Origin: Bagarius yarrelli
Taxonomy: Eukaryota; Chordata; Actinopteri; Siluriformes; Sisoridae
Assembly (NCBI GenBank): GCA_005784505.1
Contig: VCAZ01000008.1
Span: 7,458,763-7,522,762, forward strand
DNA length: 64,000 nucleotides
Direction: 5' to 3'
Every line of letters begins with the position of its first letter. Positions within the stretch are counted from its first letter, which is position 1. The position numbers and the translations under genes are program-made. This document shows, piece after piece, positions 35,336-47,329 of this stretch. The notes beneath the pieces were generated by a model. The model worked only from the letters and a program-made list of their open reading frames with translations. It was not told the DNA's origin and made no database searches.

Positions 35336-36600
35336 GAAGAAATGTTCGTTCAATTAAAAAGCTGGGTTCGAGTGTTATGATATGACTTTTCTACCTGCCT
35401 GTCAACAAATATATGTGCAAAATAGACTGAAAAGGGCCTAAAAGATGATGTCATGGTTATAGTATTTCTTTTATACAGATTGGAATATGGTGTGATTTTG
35501 GTTCGGTTGACTTCTTTTACAGTTATGAATGAGCACAATTACAGCAGCAGTGTGTAATCAGGTACTATTGTAATGTTTGGTGTTTTATTACTGTTACTAA
35601 TTGTACTATCAAGATTTGTCACCAATTATCTTAAATTAAATATCTTGACAACTCAAGATAATTCATGTTTGTAAGGCAGAATATGACTGTATGTAATGTG
35701 CTTTAATCTTAACAAGACATTACATGTATGAGAGGAAAAAGACTCGCAACTGCTAGTGCATAAATTTTAACACAATTTTTACACCTAAATAAAATTAATA
35801 TAAACAAATCAGGGGAAAACTGCTAATTTTGTAACACAGCTAGTGAGCCGAGATATGTGAAACTTTAATATCAATATATAGATTATATTTGTATGGTCAT
35901 ATTGATGTATTGATGTTTTTGTTGTTTAATTTTTTAACACAGTGTTATCAGTGACGTACCATTAATGCCTTTAGGAAGCAACTGTAAACCACATACACAC
36001 GTCTTACATAGCTCTGTAACGTCTAACACAGCTATATGAAAAAATTAGCATATTATGCACAACTTACACATGACTTATACCGCTCTCTGAGACTCAATGT
36101 TCAAGAGCTGCCAAGGTAAAGCTGTTCAGACTTTCAAAGCTAAAATTATTCCATGTCCCTTAAGTCGTAATAAAAAGTAAGCAAAGCCACCAAAATAGCT
36201 TGTTGCTAGGCGCTAGCTACTTATAGCGCTCATATATATCTTTAAAATAGCACACAATTTTGTTTTTTACTAAATTTTGTTTGGGTTTAGGTCTTGAAAA
36301 GTGTGTTTTCAGGAAAGTAGGAATAAAAATAAATAACAGTATTACTTTTTTATAATAAAATACAATTAATAATTATTATAATTATGATTTAATGTAACAA
36401 TTAATTTAAAATTCAATATAAAGTACTATAACGTAGTTCAATGTAATAAAGGTAAAATTGTACTTAAATATACATTTATATTTATTTTTAAAAATAGCTT
36501 AAAAATTAAAGATCTGTGTTCAACCTTTTTAAGCGGTTTTACAATTAGTTATAGTTACTTATAGTTACTACTTTATTAAAATTCATTGTCTAAAGAATTT
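35336..36600. other. intergenic, A/T-rich, nothing recognised
   Basis: No coding, SINE or LINE strings. The sequence from 36300 to 36600 is about three-quarters A/T. Confidence 0.5.
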
Positions 36601-36601
36601 T

Positions 36602-36605
<4 letters not shown>

Positions 36606-36641
<36 letters not shown>

Positions 36642-36670
36642 TATTATATATATATATATCATATATATGA
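36606..36670 (+). repeat. (TA)n microsatellite, interrupted
   Basis: TA run with a TTATATTAT interruption in the middle. Confidence 0.95.
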
Positions 36671-38002
36671 TACGATTTATATAAAACGATTATTCCAGAT
36701 GTGCAAAATCTTTTTATATGTATTGATACTTGTCATATTGGCAATCAATTACTTCCAGACAAAACCTGCAGCATTTTTTATTTCCTTTCACAATGCTCAT
36801 CAATTTATTAGATCTACATTTACATCAAGTTTACTGTTACAGAAAACAAGAAAAAGGAGAGAGAGAGCCGAAGAGAGAGAGAAAAGTGAAGGGATGTTGC
36901 ACAGATATTGAATGCATTAAACTTTGGCATTTGCAACATATTGTGAGCGCAGCATGATAGCATCTTAGCACAACACTAACTGACACTTAGCTTTAATGTA
37001 GGCTGACAAAAGGGCGTCTAAACGAAGCCTGATGATCGCTGCGTCACTCGGCTGAAATGGTATTTTTGAACCGTTGGCATTTGGAGTTCAAACAGACAGC
37101 AGACTATCGTGCAGCAAACATCAGAACAACCCCAGTTATTCAGTTATTTACCATTTAAAATGTGCAAAGACTGCTCGGAAAATATATTCAGCCTTACAGG
37201 ATGTTTCAAGTATGTGACAGGAAATCAACATCGTCTGTCTGTGGGGACTCTTAATTTATAGATATCAATCAAATTAAGTGTTTTAATGAGTGTTTTAATA
37301 TTGTCTTTTCTCAGGTGATTCTGTAAAGAATCTATATAAATAACGATGACTTGTCATGTTGGTGCCGTGGCGTAGTGGGTAAAGGTGGGCTAATTTATAA
37401 TTTAAATGTTTTTTGACAATATTTTGTTATGGTCACACTTGAACTGGTTACAAAATAGACAGTTTGTTGTACCCACATGTATATATAAATGTTACCTAAG
37501 AGAAAGGAAGAGGGAGCGATAGGGAGAGGGAGAAAAAGAGAGAGAGCCTTATGAACAGAGCCCTAGCAAAGTAAGAGAGAGCATAGAAAAAGAAGAGTAA
37601 GAAAAAAGACAGCTAAAGCCCTAGTTACAATCTTCTTTTATCCCTTCCTTGATCATTTGACTAAAGACCGAATGTGAGACATTCAAACTGACCAATCAGC
37701 AAATTACACCTTCACCCATTGTGTTCAAAGGCGTGACATTGAGCAGACCGCCAATACATACATGTTGGCTTAAAGGCCTTGATCGTTTTCCGCACCTTTG
37801 TGACTTCAGGAATGCCAAATGACCCTCATGGTATTACTATGGTATGTTTGGGGCAGGAAAGCAGAATCTCTTGATAATTTTTAACCTTATAAGGTAAATA
37901 TACTATAACTGTCGAAGCTTACATCAGATTCCACTTCTGGCAGCTAGAAACAGAAATTTGCTGAATCTGGATAGTTTAGAAATTAATTATGGAATATTAG
38001 GA
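36671..38002. other. intergenic, nothing coding; family C SINE head fragment near 37364
   Basis: The only recognised pieces are GCCGTGGCGTAGTGGGTAAA at about 37364-37384 and a purine-rich stretch at 37499-37610. Confidence 0.45.
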
Positions 38003-38177
38003 AGTGGTGGCTCAGTGTTGGACTGCAACTTGGAAGATTAGGGTTCGATTCCCAGCAACACCGAGTTACCACTGTTCGGCCCCTGAGCTAAGCCCATAAC
38101 CCCTAATTGCTAGGTTGTATAACAGAGGATAATGTAGGTCACCCTGGATATGGACGTCTGCTAAATGCTGTAAAAGT
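38003..38177 (+). mobile_element. family A SINE
   Basis: Starts GAAGTGGTGGCTCAGTGTTG, has GGGTTCGATTCCCAGCAACA, and ends CTGGATATGGACGTCTGCTA then AATGCTGTAA. The head has lost the GTTAAGG segment seen in other copies. Confidence 0.85.
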
Positions 38178-40167
38178 AGGAGGAAAAACCTTTTGTCTTT
38201 GTCCAGACTTTCCAGTATGTGACTCCACATAGGAGTCACATATTTTCTTAAGACGTCATAGTAAACAAACATACATCTGCATGATTTTATGCATTGTGCT
38301 GCTGCCACATGATTGGTTAATTGCCCAAAAGAGCAGGTTGTAATGTGTTCTTAAAAAGTCTGTGTGTATATTTAATATATTAGAAAACAAAAAACAGTAG
38401 CCGTTCCAAAATTTCTTGATACTTTTGGAAATGACATGCAATTTATTCATTTTATTTTATTTCATATATTTTCAATAGCACTTAAGACATCAACTGTTCC
38501 TATAACTCTACATATATTTATACAATACTGTTATAAGGCTGTATAAGTCATATGAAATCTTCTTTGATAGTATTCATGTCTGATACATATCTGAGTTGTC
38601 TGTCATTTTAATGCATCTAAAATCAGTAGCAGGTCAGCGCGAGGCCGTGTGACCACCATTTGAATGACACCAGCTATAAAAAAAGTGTAATAAACAGTCA
38701 GTAGCTGATCTCAGTAAACTGTTACAGGGTTTTTACCTTTTATAGTGCTGTTAATTTTACAGGTACTGAAGACCATGAAAAGCCAAACAATGTTCTATAG
38801 TAAAGCCTGTGTTTCAGAGTCTTACACACACAGACACACACACAACATTGGTACACAAATCAACAGCAAATATAGAATAATAATAATCATAATAATATAA
38901 ATGATGAACATTTGGTGTAACTTTAAAATAATTCATATTATTTCTATAATAATAAATTGTAGTTTTTCAAAGACGTTGAGGAAAATGTCTGACAATATGA
39001 ATGTACATAAAACGTCAATGTAAATCATTTGAAAAACCTTAAACTATGAGTCTTATATACCCTTAAAAATAAATTTAAAGATTTGATAGTAACTTGACAA
39101 GCTGCACTTTTTTTACTTTTAGTAGCTTGAAGAGAAAAAGATAAAAACAGAAATAAATGTCATAATGAGACAAAAAAGTGATAATGTAATTAAAAAAAAG
39201 TTTCTAAAGTGATAACAGGGATTAACTTTTTTTACGGATATGAATGATATAAAACTATAAATGTGTTATGGGTTGCAAAGAAATGTGCAATTGTCGACAA
39301 ATTGACAAAATGATGAGCTGCACTCGCTATAGGAAAATGTGTTGATGTGCTTCAGACCAATAATTTCTTACTGCTAAAGTGTGATTAACTTGTCTTTAGA
39401 GCCAAAAGGAGAAAAAAAAAAACTTAAGCATGGTCATAATAAATTAGTTACTAATTATAACCTGATTATAAGATGGTAAAGAAAAACACTCTCGCTCATT
39501 AAAGAACATTACAATTTCACACTATCAGCTTTAGCACCTATGTTATAAAACATCCTTGTCTTTTATATTCCGAGACTCAAGTCATTAACACATCGAACTC
39601 CAAGATGTCAGCGACCCTCTATTCTTAATGAGTGTGTACTCACTCGAGCTGAGCTGTTGAGAGGCAGAGATTAGCACCTTGCGAACACCAAACACACTTA
39701 CAGGAGCTGCAAAATGGTTCTGTCACAACAGGGCAGAGTCTGGAAAAGGTCATCTGAAAAAGTCCTACATGCTGAAGAGATGTTATTTTAAGCATTATTC
39801 AAAGCAATTAAAAGACAGAAAAAAGGGAAAAGACTGAAAAAGGGAAGGGAAGAAAAAAAAAAGGTACAGGATTCAAAAGCTCTAATCAAAATGTCGCTCG
39901 AGGCTGTAAGGGAACAGGAATCACTAATGCCCCAGGCAGACAGAAGAGAGGAAAAAGATCAATCTATTGTTATCGGCAGATTATCCTAGACGTATAAGAC
40001 ATTGTGTTGAAATATCAACCATGTGAATTTTTATGGCAAATTTTATAGCAAAAAATGTTTATGCTCATGAGGTAAAAATAGTAACTTTTTTCACACACCT
40101 GGAAGTCGCAAGTTAGTGTCCTTACCACTGGTCTCCATAGTAACAAACTGAAGGACTCACAAAATCA
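38178..40167. other. intergenic, nothing recognised
   Basis: Mostly A/T-rich. A balanced block at about 39590-39770 could be conserved non-coding sequence. No exon with convincing splice sites was found. Confidence 0.45.
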
Positions 40168-40345
40168 CTATTTACATTTACAGCATTTGGCAGACGCCCA
40201 TATCCAGAGTGACTTACATTTATCTCTCCTTATACAACTCAGTAATTGGTGGTTAGGGGCCTGGCTCAAGGGGCCAGATGTGGTGGCTTCGGGGTACTGG
40301 GAATGGAACCGCGGTCTTTCAGGTATCAGTCCAACACCTTCTCAT
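40168..40345 (-). mobile_element. family A SINE, reversed
   Basis: TTACAGCATTTGGCAGACGC, CCATATCCAGAGTGACTTAC and GGAATGGAACCGCGGTC. The head is cut off at CCAACACCTTCTC. Confidence 0.85.
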
Positions 40346-40434
40346 CGGCTGGAAAAAATACATTTCAAAGATTTCGCATATTTTAAAAAATTTAATTGGG
40401 TAATTATGTTGTATGTGATTTTTGAAAATTAATT

Positions 40435-40592
40435 ACATTTACTTTTATTTCATTAATGCAACTGAGCAATTGGGGGTTAGAGGGCTCTGCTCAGGGGCGC
40501 AGAAGTGGCAACCTGGTTGAGCTGGGAATCAAAGCCCAACCTTTCAATTAGCAGTCTAACACCTTAACCACTACGCTAACAGGGAGCCACTG
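40435..40592 (-). mobile_element. family A SINE, reversed, tail lost
   Basis: GCAATTGGGGGTTAGAGGGC, GGGAATCAAAGCCCAACC and AACACCTTAACCACTACGCT. It begins without the CGCTCTGGAT hairpin. Confidence 0.8.
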
Positions 40593-40689
40593 TTAATATG
40601 TTGGGGATTGAATGATTGATTTTAATTTTCACTTTCAATTACAACGTAATTTGATTATTTGAAATGATTTGTTATTTCCTATTTAACCG

Positions 40690-42475
40690 AGCGCTACCAG
40701 TTACCGTGCTCCCTTGTAAAGTATGGTGTTCCACGGGGCTCAGTTTTAGGCCCACTTCTTTTCTCTCTTTACATGCTGCCTCTGGGAAACATAATTTGTA
40801 AGCATGATATCAGTTTCCACTGTTACGCTGATGACACACAGTTATACGTCTCATCAAGGCCTGATGTGAAAGGCCAGTTTAATAATATTGAGCAATGTGT
40901 GAAGGAAGTAAGAGAGTGGATGTTATGCAATTTCCTCTTGCTTAACGCTGACAAGACGGAGGTTCTGGTTCTAGGACCACAGGTAGCTAAAAGTAAGCTT
41001 CCTGATCACACCTTAACCCTAGACAGTCTTTCTGTTTCACCGAGTGCAACAATAAAAGATTTGGGTGTGATTTTAGACTCCAATCTCTCATTTGAAGCCC
41101 ATGTCGACAATATTATAAGCAGGGGCGGCTAAGCTAGCGTTCTAAGCCCATCATCTTAGAAAAGCGTATCTATATACTAATGCGATCGCTAAAATAAGAA
41201 ATATCTGATGCTGAAAAATTAGTTCATGCGTTTATCACATCCAGGCTGGATTACTGTAACGCTTTACTGTCTGGATGTTCAACTAGGTGCATTAATAAAC
41301 TTCAGTTAGGCCAGAACGCAGCAGCGAGAGTCCTCACTAAAACTAAAAGATACGAGCACATCACGCCGATCTTATACACACTGCACTGGCTCCCAGTGAG
41401 ACAACGCGCCGATTTTAAAATACTACTGTTAACTTATAAAGCTCTAAATGGTCTCTCTCGCACCGCAGTACTTGAGCGAACTTCTAGTGTCTTACGTTCC
41501 GCCACGCCTACGAAATCAAAGGATGCAGGCTGCCTGTCAGTATCGGTATCGCGCATTATAAAAACTACAGCAGGGGGCAGAGCCCCAATGCTATGGAATA
41601 GCCTCCCTATGTATGTTCGGAAATCAGACACAGTCTCAGTGTTTAAGTCCAGGTTAAAAACGTACTTATTTAATCAAGCCTTTTGTATTTGATTCCCCTT
41701 AGATAAAGGAGCAGATCTGGGGGACTCATGGGTGTTGAGTATTAAGGTGATCTGGTATGTTTCTTCCCCTCTCTCGATCACGGTGCTGATGATGAGAGCG
41801 GCTGGTTGCTTAACATATCAGGGAGCCCTCATGCCTGTGTTTCCCTCTGGTTCTCCTTTTACTTATGCTGACCTAGTTAGTCTTGTTGCCGGAGTCCATC
41901 CTTGCACTCTACATTATTCATTTAATCACTCCAAACCGTGTGATTACATTGTCACTTTTTTCCTTCTTTTTGCCTTCCTTTTCCTCTCTCTCTCTCTTTT
42001 TCTCTCTCTTTCTCTCTCACTCTCTCTCTCTCTCACTGTTGAGTTACATACGCCACAACGGAGCTGCCAGTGATCCAGACCCCTGTGGGACCCTTCCCTG
42101 TGACCTGCCCAGCGGATGATGCATCACCAGGGCGATCTTGGACGACCCACTTTGCCATAACGACGTTCCAGCTGCTCTTTAACGACTAATGATTTGCTCA
42201 CACACACACACGGTGTAACCACATAATCCCTGCTACCTGTTTTTTACCCAAATGAGGATGGGTTCTCTGTTGAGTCTGGTTCCTCTCAAGGTTTCTTCCT
42301 ATCTCATCTCAGGGAGTTTTTCCTTGCCGCCGTCGCCCCCGGCTTGCTCATCAGGGACAAACTGATTTCTGTTTCATTTTCATCTCATAATTTCTTCAAT
42401 TGTAAAGCTGCTTTGTGACAATCACCACTGTAAAAAGTGCTATACAAAAAAAACTGAATTGAATTGAAACTAATT
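40690..42475 (+). mobile_element. L2/CR1-like LINE, 5'-truncated, with complete 3' end
   Basis: The frame opens in VKYGVPRGSVLGPLLFSLY (about 40715-40770). It passes through the catalytic YADDTQLYVSS (about 40815-40850) and FLLLNADKTEVLVLGP (about 40930-40980), and reaches IKDLGVILDSNLSFEAHV near 41105. A stop and frameshifts follow, after which the frame resumes with LTYKALNGLSR, LWNSLPMYVRKSDTVSVFK and SRLKTYLFNQAF up to 41692. The 3' UTR has CTCAAGGTTTCTTCCT, AGGGAGTTTTTCCTTG and GCTGCTTTGTGACAATCACC, then a TTGAA-type tail at 42460-42475. Endonuclease and N-terminal RT parts are missing. The element is inactive. Confidence 0.85.
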
Positions 42476-43334
42476 TTTACTTAAATTATTTTCAGGCTAC
42501 CAAAGATGCTGAACAAGCCCGCACTCAGTCGCTTATATCACTCGAGGTCATCATCTCATGTGAAAGTTGTTTTACACCTGTTTACCTGCTGAGACTGATT
42601 TGGTGCCACTGAGACCAAAGACTAAATTCTGGCAGTGTCTTAAACTCAAGTCTTAATTTCAGTCTTGCTGATATGATACTCATATAAAACTTGGCTATTT
42701 TAATAAAACATTAAAATCTCTACTACTTTAAACTGACTTTTCTACATAATGCTAAAAAAACAACAGTTTCTAAAACATTTTTTAAAGGGATGTTAGACAG
42801 GATTTGTGGGGCTTTGACAAGATTAGCCTCTAAATCTTAGGCTTAATACTAATGGAATATTCCACTGATCCATGATGTGGGGGGAGGCAAATTCCTGCAG
42901 CTATAATAATAACATAAATTTTTTCATAATTACATCCTGACCATACAAAATATGATGGAAAACTAGGTTATACATGCTCTTTTATAAATTTCAGGGTATT
43001 TGTTAGGGCTGATTGGTTTAAAGATGGAGCTTAATCTGATATTTAATTCCGATCTCTATTTGTCTTATCTGGGTTTTCTAAGAGAAGTCTGAGCCACCAA
43101 TAACATGCCAGTTCATGGCCGCATTTCATCACATGGCACCTGCATTTGACATTAAACTCTTTGCCCACATTTTTCATTTTATTTTTTATTTTTGTATTTT
43201 TAAACTGTTACCTTTTTTATCTTTACTGATCTCTTAATCAGGGTCAGACATAAAAATACTTTTACTGCATGTTGTATTATGTATAAAATAAAATAAAATT
43301 AATATTGGATATCACTGAAAAGCTCCTGGTTAGT
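42476..43334. other. intergenic, nothing recognised
   Basis: A/T-rich with no repeat or coding assignment. Confidence 0.45.
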
Positions 43335-43560
43335 GGAGGGATAGTGAATATATCGGTAGGAGGATGTTAGAAATGAAGCTACCAGGCAGAAGGCAAAGAG
43401 GAAGACCAAAGAGGAGGTATATGGATGCGATAAACGAGGACATGAAGTTAGTAGGTGTGAGTTGAGAGGATGTAGAGAATAGGGTTAGGTGGAGACAGAT
43501 GATTCACTATGGAGACCCCTAAAAGGGAACAGCCGAAAGAAGAAGAAGAGAAAGAAAATA
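43335..43560 (+). mobile_element. LINE 3' end, RTE-like, copy 2
   Basis: The frame reads MLEMKLPGRRQRGRPKRRYM, then NEDMKLVGV, an in-frame stop, and VRWRQMIHYGDP with a final stop. It is followed by AGGGAACAGCCGAAAGAAGA, the known style of this tail. Same family as 24035-24235 but longer. Confidence 0.7.
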
Positions 43561-43589
43561 CAGTACATATAAAATGTGTTATTTACAAA

Positions 43590-43740
43590 CACACACTCAG
43601 GTGTTGCTCAGATGGGGATGGTTCTTCTCTCTCTCTTTTCTTCAAGGATATTTTTCTTCCCCCCATCTTGCTCATTAGGGAGAAATATTCATGGGAAAAT
43701 GCCTAGTGTTAAAATTGCCATGCAAATAAAATGGAATTTA
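43590..43740 (+). mobile_element. degraded L2-like LINE 3' tail
   Basis: CAGATGGGGATGGTTCTTCT, TCTTGCTCATTAGGGA and AAATAAAATGGAATTTACTT follow the tail order of the 42240-42475 element. Confidence 0.5.
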
Positions 43741-44039
43741 CTTGAATTTAGTAATTTAAATCGATCAAATCCCCAATCAGGCTGCATTTGGCCTGCACAC
43801 ACACAAAAATAATAATAATCTTTTGCTATAATCTTTGATTAATAATAACAATCAAGTCTTTTTTTTAAATCCACTGGTTTGTACATCATCATTATGCAAT
43901 TTAAAGATTTTTTTTAAAACCTTTTAACACAAATATGTATTCCACAGGTCTATAGTCTGGTCAGGATGGTGTGCTTCTCATTAAAACTGGTTATAGGTGT
44001 AGGGGTTACACTTACATTAGCACAACCTTAGCTTTCTAT

Positions 44040-44330
44040 CACAGCCCTAATGACATCTTCTTCGCACAGCATGCTGAGAAACGGGCTGCAAGAGGACTGC
44101 AGGGGGTCACAGGGAACCGATAGAAAACCTCAACCATGTACATTTAAACGCTGGCATCCTTCCTGTTCTGGAACAAGGCAGAATAAAGACAAAGCCCTCC
44201 AGATAAAGTCTTTCATGGTTCAGTGGACCTACCGGGGTTCCCCCTCCTGCATGGCCTGGAAAAATGGGCAAATTAATAGTTGTGTTAAAACAGAATTACA
44301 CCCCTCAATGCATTAACATCAGTCACTCAA
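44040..44330. other. candidate conserved non-coding block
   Basis: Balanced, repeat-free sequence between A/T-rich flanks, with no splice-flanked coding frame. Confidence 0.3.
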
Positions 44331-44384
44331 ATCAGACACCTTAAAAAGGAGGGGGGAGATGACAATTGGGAAATCATGGGGTAG

Positions 44385-44475
44385 CAGTGGCAGCTTGGTG
44401 ATTCTGTGAATTAAACTGACAACTTACTAATCAGTGGTTTAAACTCGTTAACCGCTGAGCTACAACGGCTCCCTT
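44385..44475 (-). mobile_element. tRNA-like SINE head fragment, reversed
   Basis: GCAGTGGCAGCTTGGTGATT and AACTCGTTAACCGCTGAGCT correspond to a reversed, diverged SINE head. The tail is absent. Confidence 0.5.
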
Positions 44476-44589
44476 TCCTCATATTTCCTCATAATTTTAT
44501 CATTTGCAAGTTGATATTTGGAAATAATAATGGGAAATGATCAAACTGGATAAATTTTAGGAGATGTCCTTTTATATCCACTGTTTTTT

Positions 44590-44715
44590 AAAGGTACAAT
44601 AGGTGATTTTATTTCAGAAACATCTGGTTGAAAGTCTCTGCACATCCCGATAACAATCATTGAGTTAAGTAGTCTAAATGTATTTATATATTCTGTAAAA
44701 AGAAATGGGACTTTA
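44590..44715 (+). repeat. dispersed repeat, AAAGGTACAATAGGTGATT type, copy 2
   Basis: Matches 35205-35335 over about 110 bp, with CATCCCGATAACAATCATTG and TATTTATATATTCTGTAAAA. Confidence 0.65.
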
Positions 44716-45283
44716 AAATATTTGTTTAATCTATATTTTTGTTCTGAACTTATGATAGGTTTTCCTAACATGTGTAACTGTGCAAAACCATTGCACATCT
44801 GTTCACGCCACCGCAGACAGGACATAATTATTTTTTTTAATTTAACAAAATTTCCTCTTATTTTTTTGCTTGAAGTTCTTGAAGCATTTTTTATATCTTT
44901 TTTTTTTTTTTAATTTTTTACCTCACTCAAAAAACATGTACAAACATTTTTAAATGTATTCAGTTCTGACTAAAAAAACAACCGCTGTTCATTAAAAGTT
45001 TACAAACAATCTAAAAGTATTAAACACTTACAATAGCATTAAACTGCCACCAAATACAGTTCAAACCCCAACCACCAAACCGCCTCACCCCCAAACCCCC
45101 AGTCCTCAAAGTCTCTAAAAAGCCAGTAGTAAAAATGGTTTAGTTTGGTATTAAAGACTAAAGACTATATTGTTTATTACTGTTTATTAAGAATTCCACA
45201 TTCACAAAATAACTAAATACTGACACATGTGTAAACTTTTATGGCAGGCCAAATGTCCCATAAATCTGCAACATAGCTTAAAG

Positions 45284-45455
45284 CAGGGGTGTCCAAACTC
45301 GGTCCTGCAGAGTTTAGCTCCAACCCTAATCAAACACACCTAACCCAGCTAATTAAGATCTTGCTAGGAATACTTGAAACTTACAGGTAGGCGTGTTGAA
45401 GGAAGTTGGAGCTAAACGCTGCAGGACACCAGCCCTCCAGGACCGAGTTTGGACA
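45284..45455. mobile_element. small palindromic MITE (GTCCAAACTCGGTCCTG ends)
   Basis: Left end GTCCAAACTCGGTCCTGCAG and right end GGACCGAGTTTGGAC form inverted repeats that continue through TTTAGCTCCAAC on both sides. This is a common fish MITE, class probably hAT. The left arm lacks 16 bp present in the right arm and the right terminus has lost the CACCCCTG cap, so it is immobile. Confidence 0.8.
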
Positions 45456-45830
45456 AAAGCGAGAATTTATAAATATATAACTTCCTGCATAACATGAGGT
45501 CATGTGTGTATTACAGCTAACATTTTATTTACATTTCTGTACAAATGTTAAAATAGTGTTCACTCTGATATCTTGATTGTTAAGTGTAATCACACTTACA
45601 GCTGCTCAATTTAGATGGACTAAAAAATACAAAAATCAACCAAAACTTTGTGAATAAAGAATATTTAATAGTAAATAGTAGAATAATAGTAAATTTCTCT
45701 CTATACAATAGGAAAGATACTGTTAACACGGCATTGAGTATAATAATATATCTCACGGGATGTTCACATTTATTTTGAGCCCTGGCGGTCTGGTGTATGA
45801 AAATAATTCTTTAAACTGTCTCCATATCAG

Positions 45831-46041
45831 TTTATTACTCGTTTATTCACAGATTTTAACTATTGAATAACGGAAAAAAAGCAGTGCAGGAAACTGCAGT
45901 AAACATCTGACATAAAATCTTAAATCCTTTGTGTTCCTCTGCACAACAAAATGATCATGAATCTGGAGCACATAAAAATATAACATAAAAATAAAACTTT
46001 CAGACAGGAACTGAAGGTGTGAGTGTTAATAGTGGGGTAAT
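45831..46041 (-). other. putative 3' UTR with two polyadenylation signals
   Basis: Follows the stop at 46042 on the minus strand and ends in AATAAACGAGTAATAAAC. It contains no recognised repeat. Confidence 0.4.
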
Positions 46042-46119
46042 TCAGTTCGGAGTGTCGTTCTGCTCGTCCATTTCCTCTTTCACACCGTCCTCTTCAGCTT
46101 TCCGGACTTCCTCTTCCTC
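46042..46119 (-). CDS. putative terminal coding exon of an unidentified gene
   Basis: On the minus strand an acceptor, TTTTATTTAG, opens a 25-codon frame ending in TGA at 46042-46044. It starts EEEEVRKAEEDG and ends EQNDTPN, an acidic, charged tail. Two AATAAA signals follow about 200 and 210 nt after the stop (complement of 45842-45847 and 45831-45836), the right distance for a short 3' UTR. Phase 0 is assumed. I do not recognise the protein and could not find an upstream exon to the right, so the rest of the gene may lie beyond long introns or outside the window. It could also be a chance frame or a retained pseudo-exon; the coincidence of acceptor, stop and polyadenylation signals is the argument for a gene. 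Confidence 0.45.
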   Translation of the reverse strand, partial: EEEEVRKAEEDGVKEEMDEQNDTPN

Positions 46120-46287
46120 CTAAATAAAACCAAAGAGAATTAGCTTTACACCTGATCATTTTATACGCCAGAGAAGAAGAGGTTTTTTTGGGTGGCAGTT
46201 TTTTGGATTTCATGGATTCCCTGATTTTTTCCGATCTCAGTGATATTTTGATTAATGTAACGGGAAACTTTCTGTCCGAATAATAAA

Positions 46288-46668
46288 TATACAACCCAAA
46301 ATCCTAAAAAAGTGGGGACGTTTTTAAAATTTTGAATAAAATGAAAACTAAAAGATGTATAAATGACTTTTTGTGAACTATAGCAGGCAACAAATTTAAA
46401 AGGACCTCATTTTGTGCATAAAAGTGTGAAATTTACATTTATGGCATTTATCTCTTTTATACAACTATGCAATGGGTGGTTACAGGACTTGCTCAGGGGC
46501 CCAACTGTGGTAATTTAATGGTGCTGGAAATCTTAATCTTTCAATTGGCAGTCCAACATCTTAACCACTTCCTCATCTATTATCTATGTTCTATTGTGAA
46601 TTAAATATAGGCTCATGTGATTTACATTTTGTGAGCCTTTTAGTTTTTATTTATATCATTATGGATCA
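46288..46668. mobile_element. MITE (ACAACCCAAAATCC start) interrupted by a SINE
   Basis: The left arm from 46288 reads ACAACCCAAAATCC and AAAAAGTGGGGACGTTTTTA, and continues to about 46434. The right arm from about 46590 carries TGAATTAAATATAGGCTCAT and GTGATTTACATTTTGTGAGC. In fish these pieces are contiguous in a known non-autonomous element. A family A SINE separates them here. Confidence 0.65.
46435..46575 (-). mobile_element. family A SINE nested in the MITE
   Basis: TTTACATTTATGGCATTTAT, ATACAACTATGCAATGGGTG and CAGTCCAACATCTTAACCAC. The CGCTCTGGAT hairpin has been deleted from its tail. Confidence 0.75.
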
Positions 46669-46676
46669 TTAAAAGG

Positions 46677-46858
46677 AAAAGTGGTAGCCGAGTGGTGAAG
46701 ATGGTGGACTGCTTATGGACCTGGCACCACCGTGCTTTCACTTCTGGGCCCCTGAGCAAAGCCCTTAATTCTCAACTGCTTAGTTGGATAGAAAAAATGA
46801 GATAAGTGTAGGACTCTATGGATGAGGGTGTCTGCCAAATGCCAGGAATGTAAACTAC
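46677..46858 (+). mobile_element. family A SINE
   Basis: GTGGTAGCCGAGTGGTGAAG, CACTTCTGGGCCCCTGAGCA and GGGTGTCTGCCAAATGCCAG. The B box is lost. Confidence 0.75.
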
Positions 46859-46908
46859 ATGAGTTTCTCAGGCTGAAACACCAAAAATAATATTTAAAAA
46901 AAATATCA

Positions 46909-47071
46909 ATATTTACATTTATAGCATTTGGCAGACGTCCTTATACAGAGTGACTTATATTTATCTCTTTCAAACAACTGAGGATTTGGGGGTTACTTAG
47001 TGGTGGTGCTGGGAATCAAACCCAATCCTCCAATTAGCAGTCCAACACCCTAACCGCTGTGCTAGCACGTC
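46909..47071 (-). mobile_element. family A SINE, reversed
   Basis: TTATAGCATTTGGCAGACGT, AGAGTGACTTATATTTATCT, GGGAATCAAACCCAATCC and AACACCCTAACCGCTGTGCT. Confidence 0.85.
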
Positions 47072-47329
47072 TGGAAATAATCCCTAGCCATATACACACG
47101 AGTACAGTAAAATCTTTTCTTCTCACATCCCTGTTTACCTCAGAAGGCAGTCATGACAGGTTGCAAATACGAAAACATAATAATTTTTTTTTTTTTTTAA
47201 AGCGAAACTCTTGGATGTTTAAATTCCTGAAAACACTACTAAAGTTACACCTCTGATAGTACAAGCCAAATAGTTCTCTCAGCCTTTATTTTTATGTACA
47301 CTGGCTTCTTCTTCTTTTTTTTAATCAAT

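Noticed and set aside
40690..42475. A functional reverse transcriptase gene
   Set aside because: The YADD box is intact but the frame is broken by a stop and shifts, and the N-terminal part is absent.
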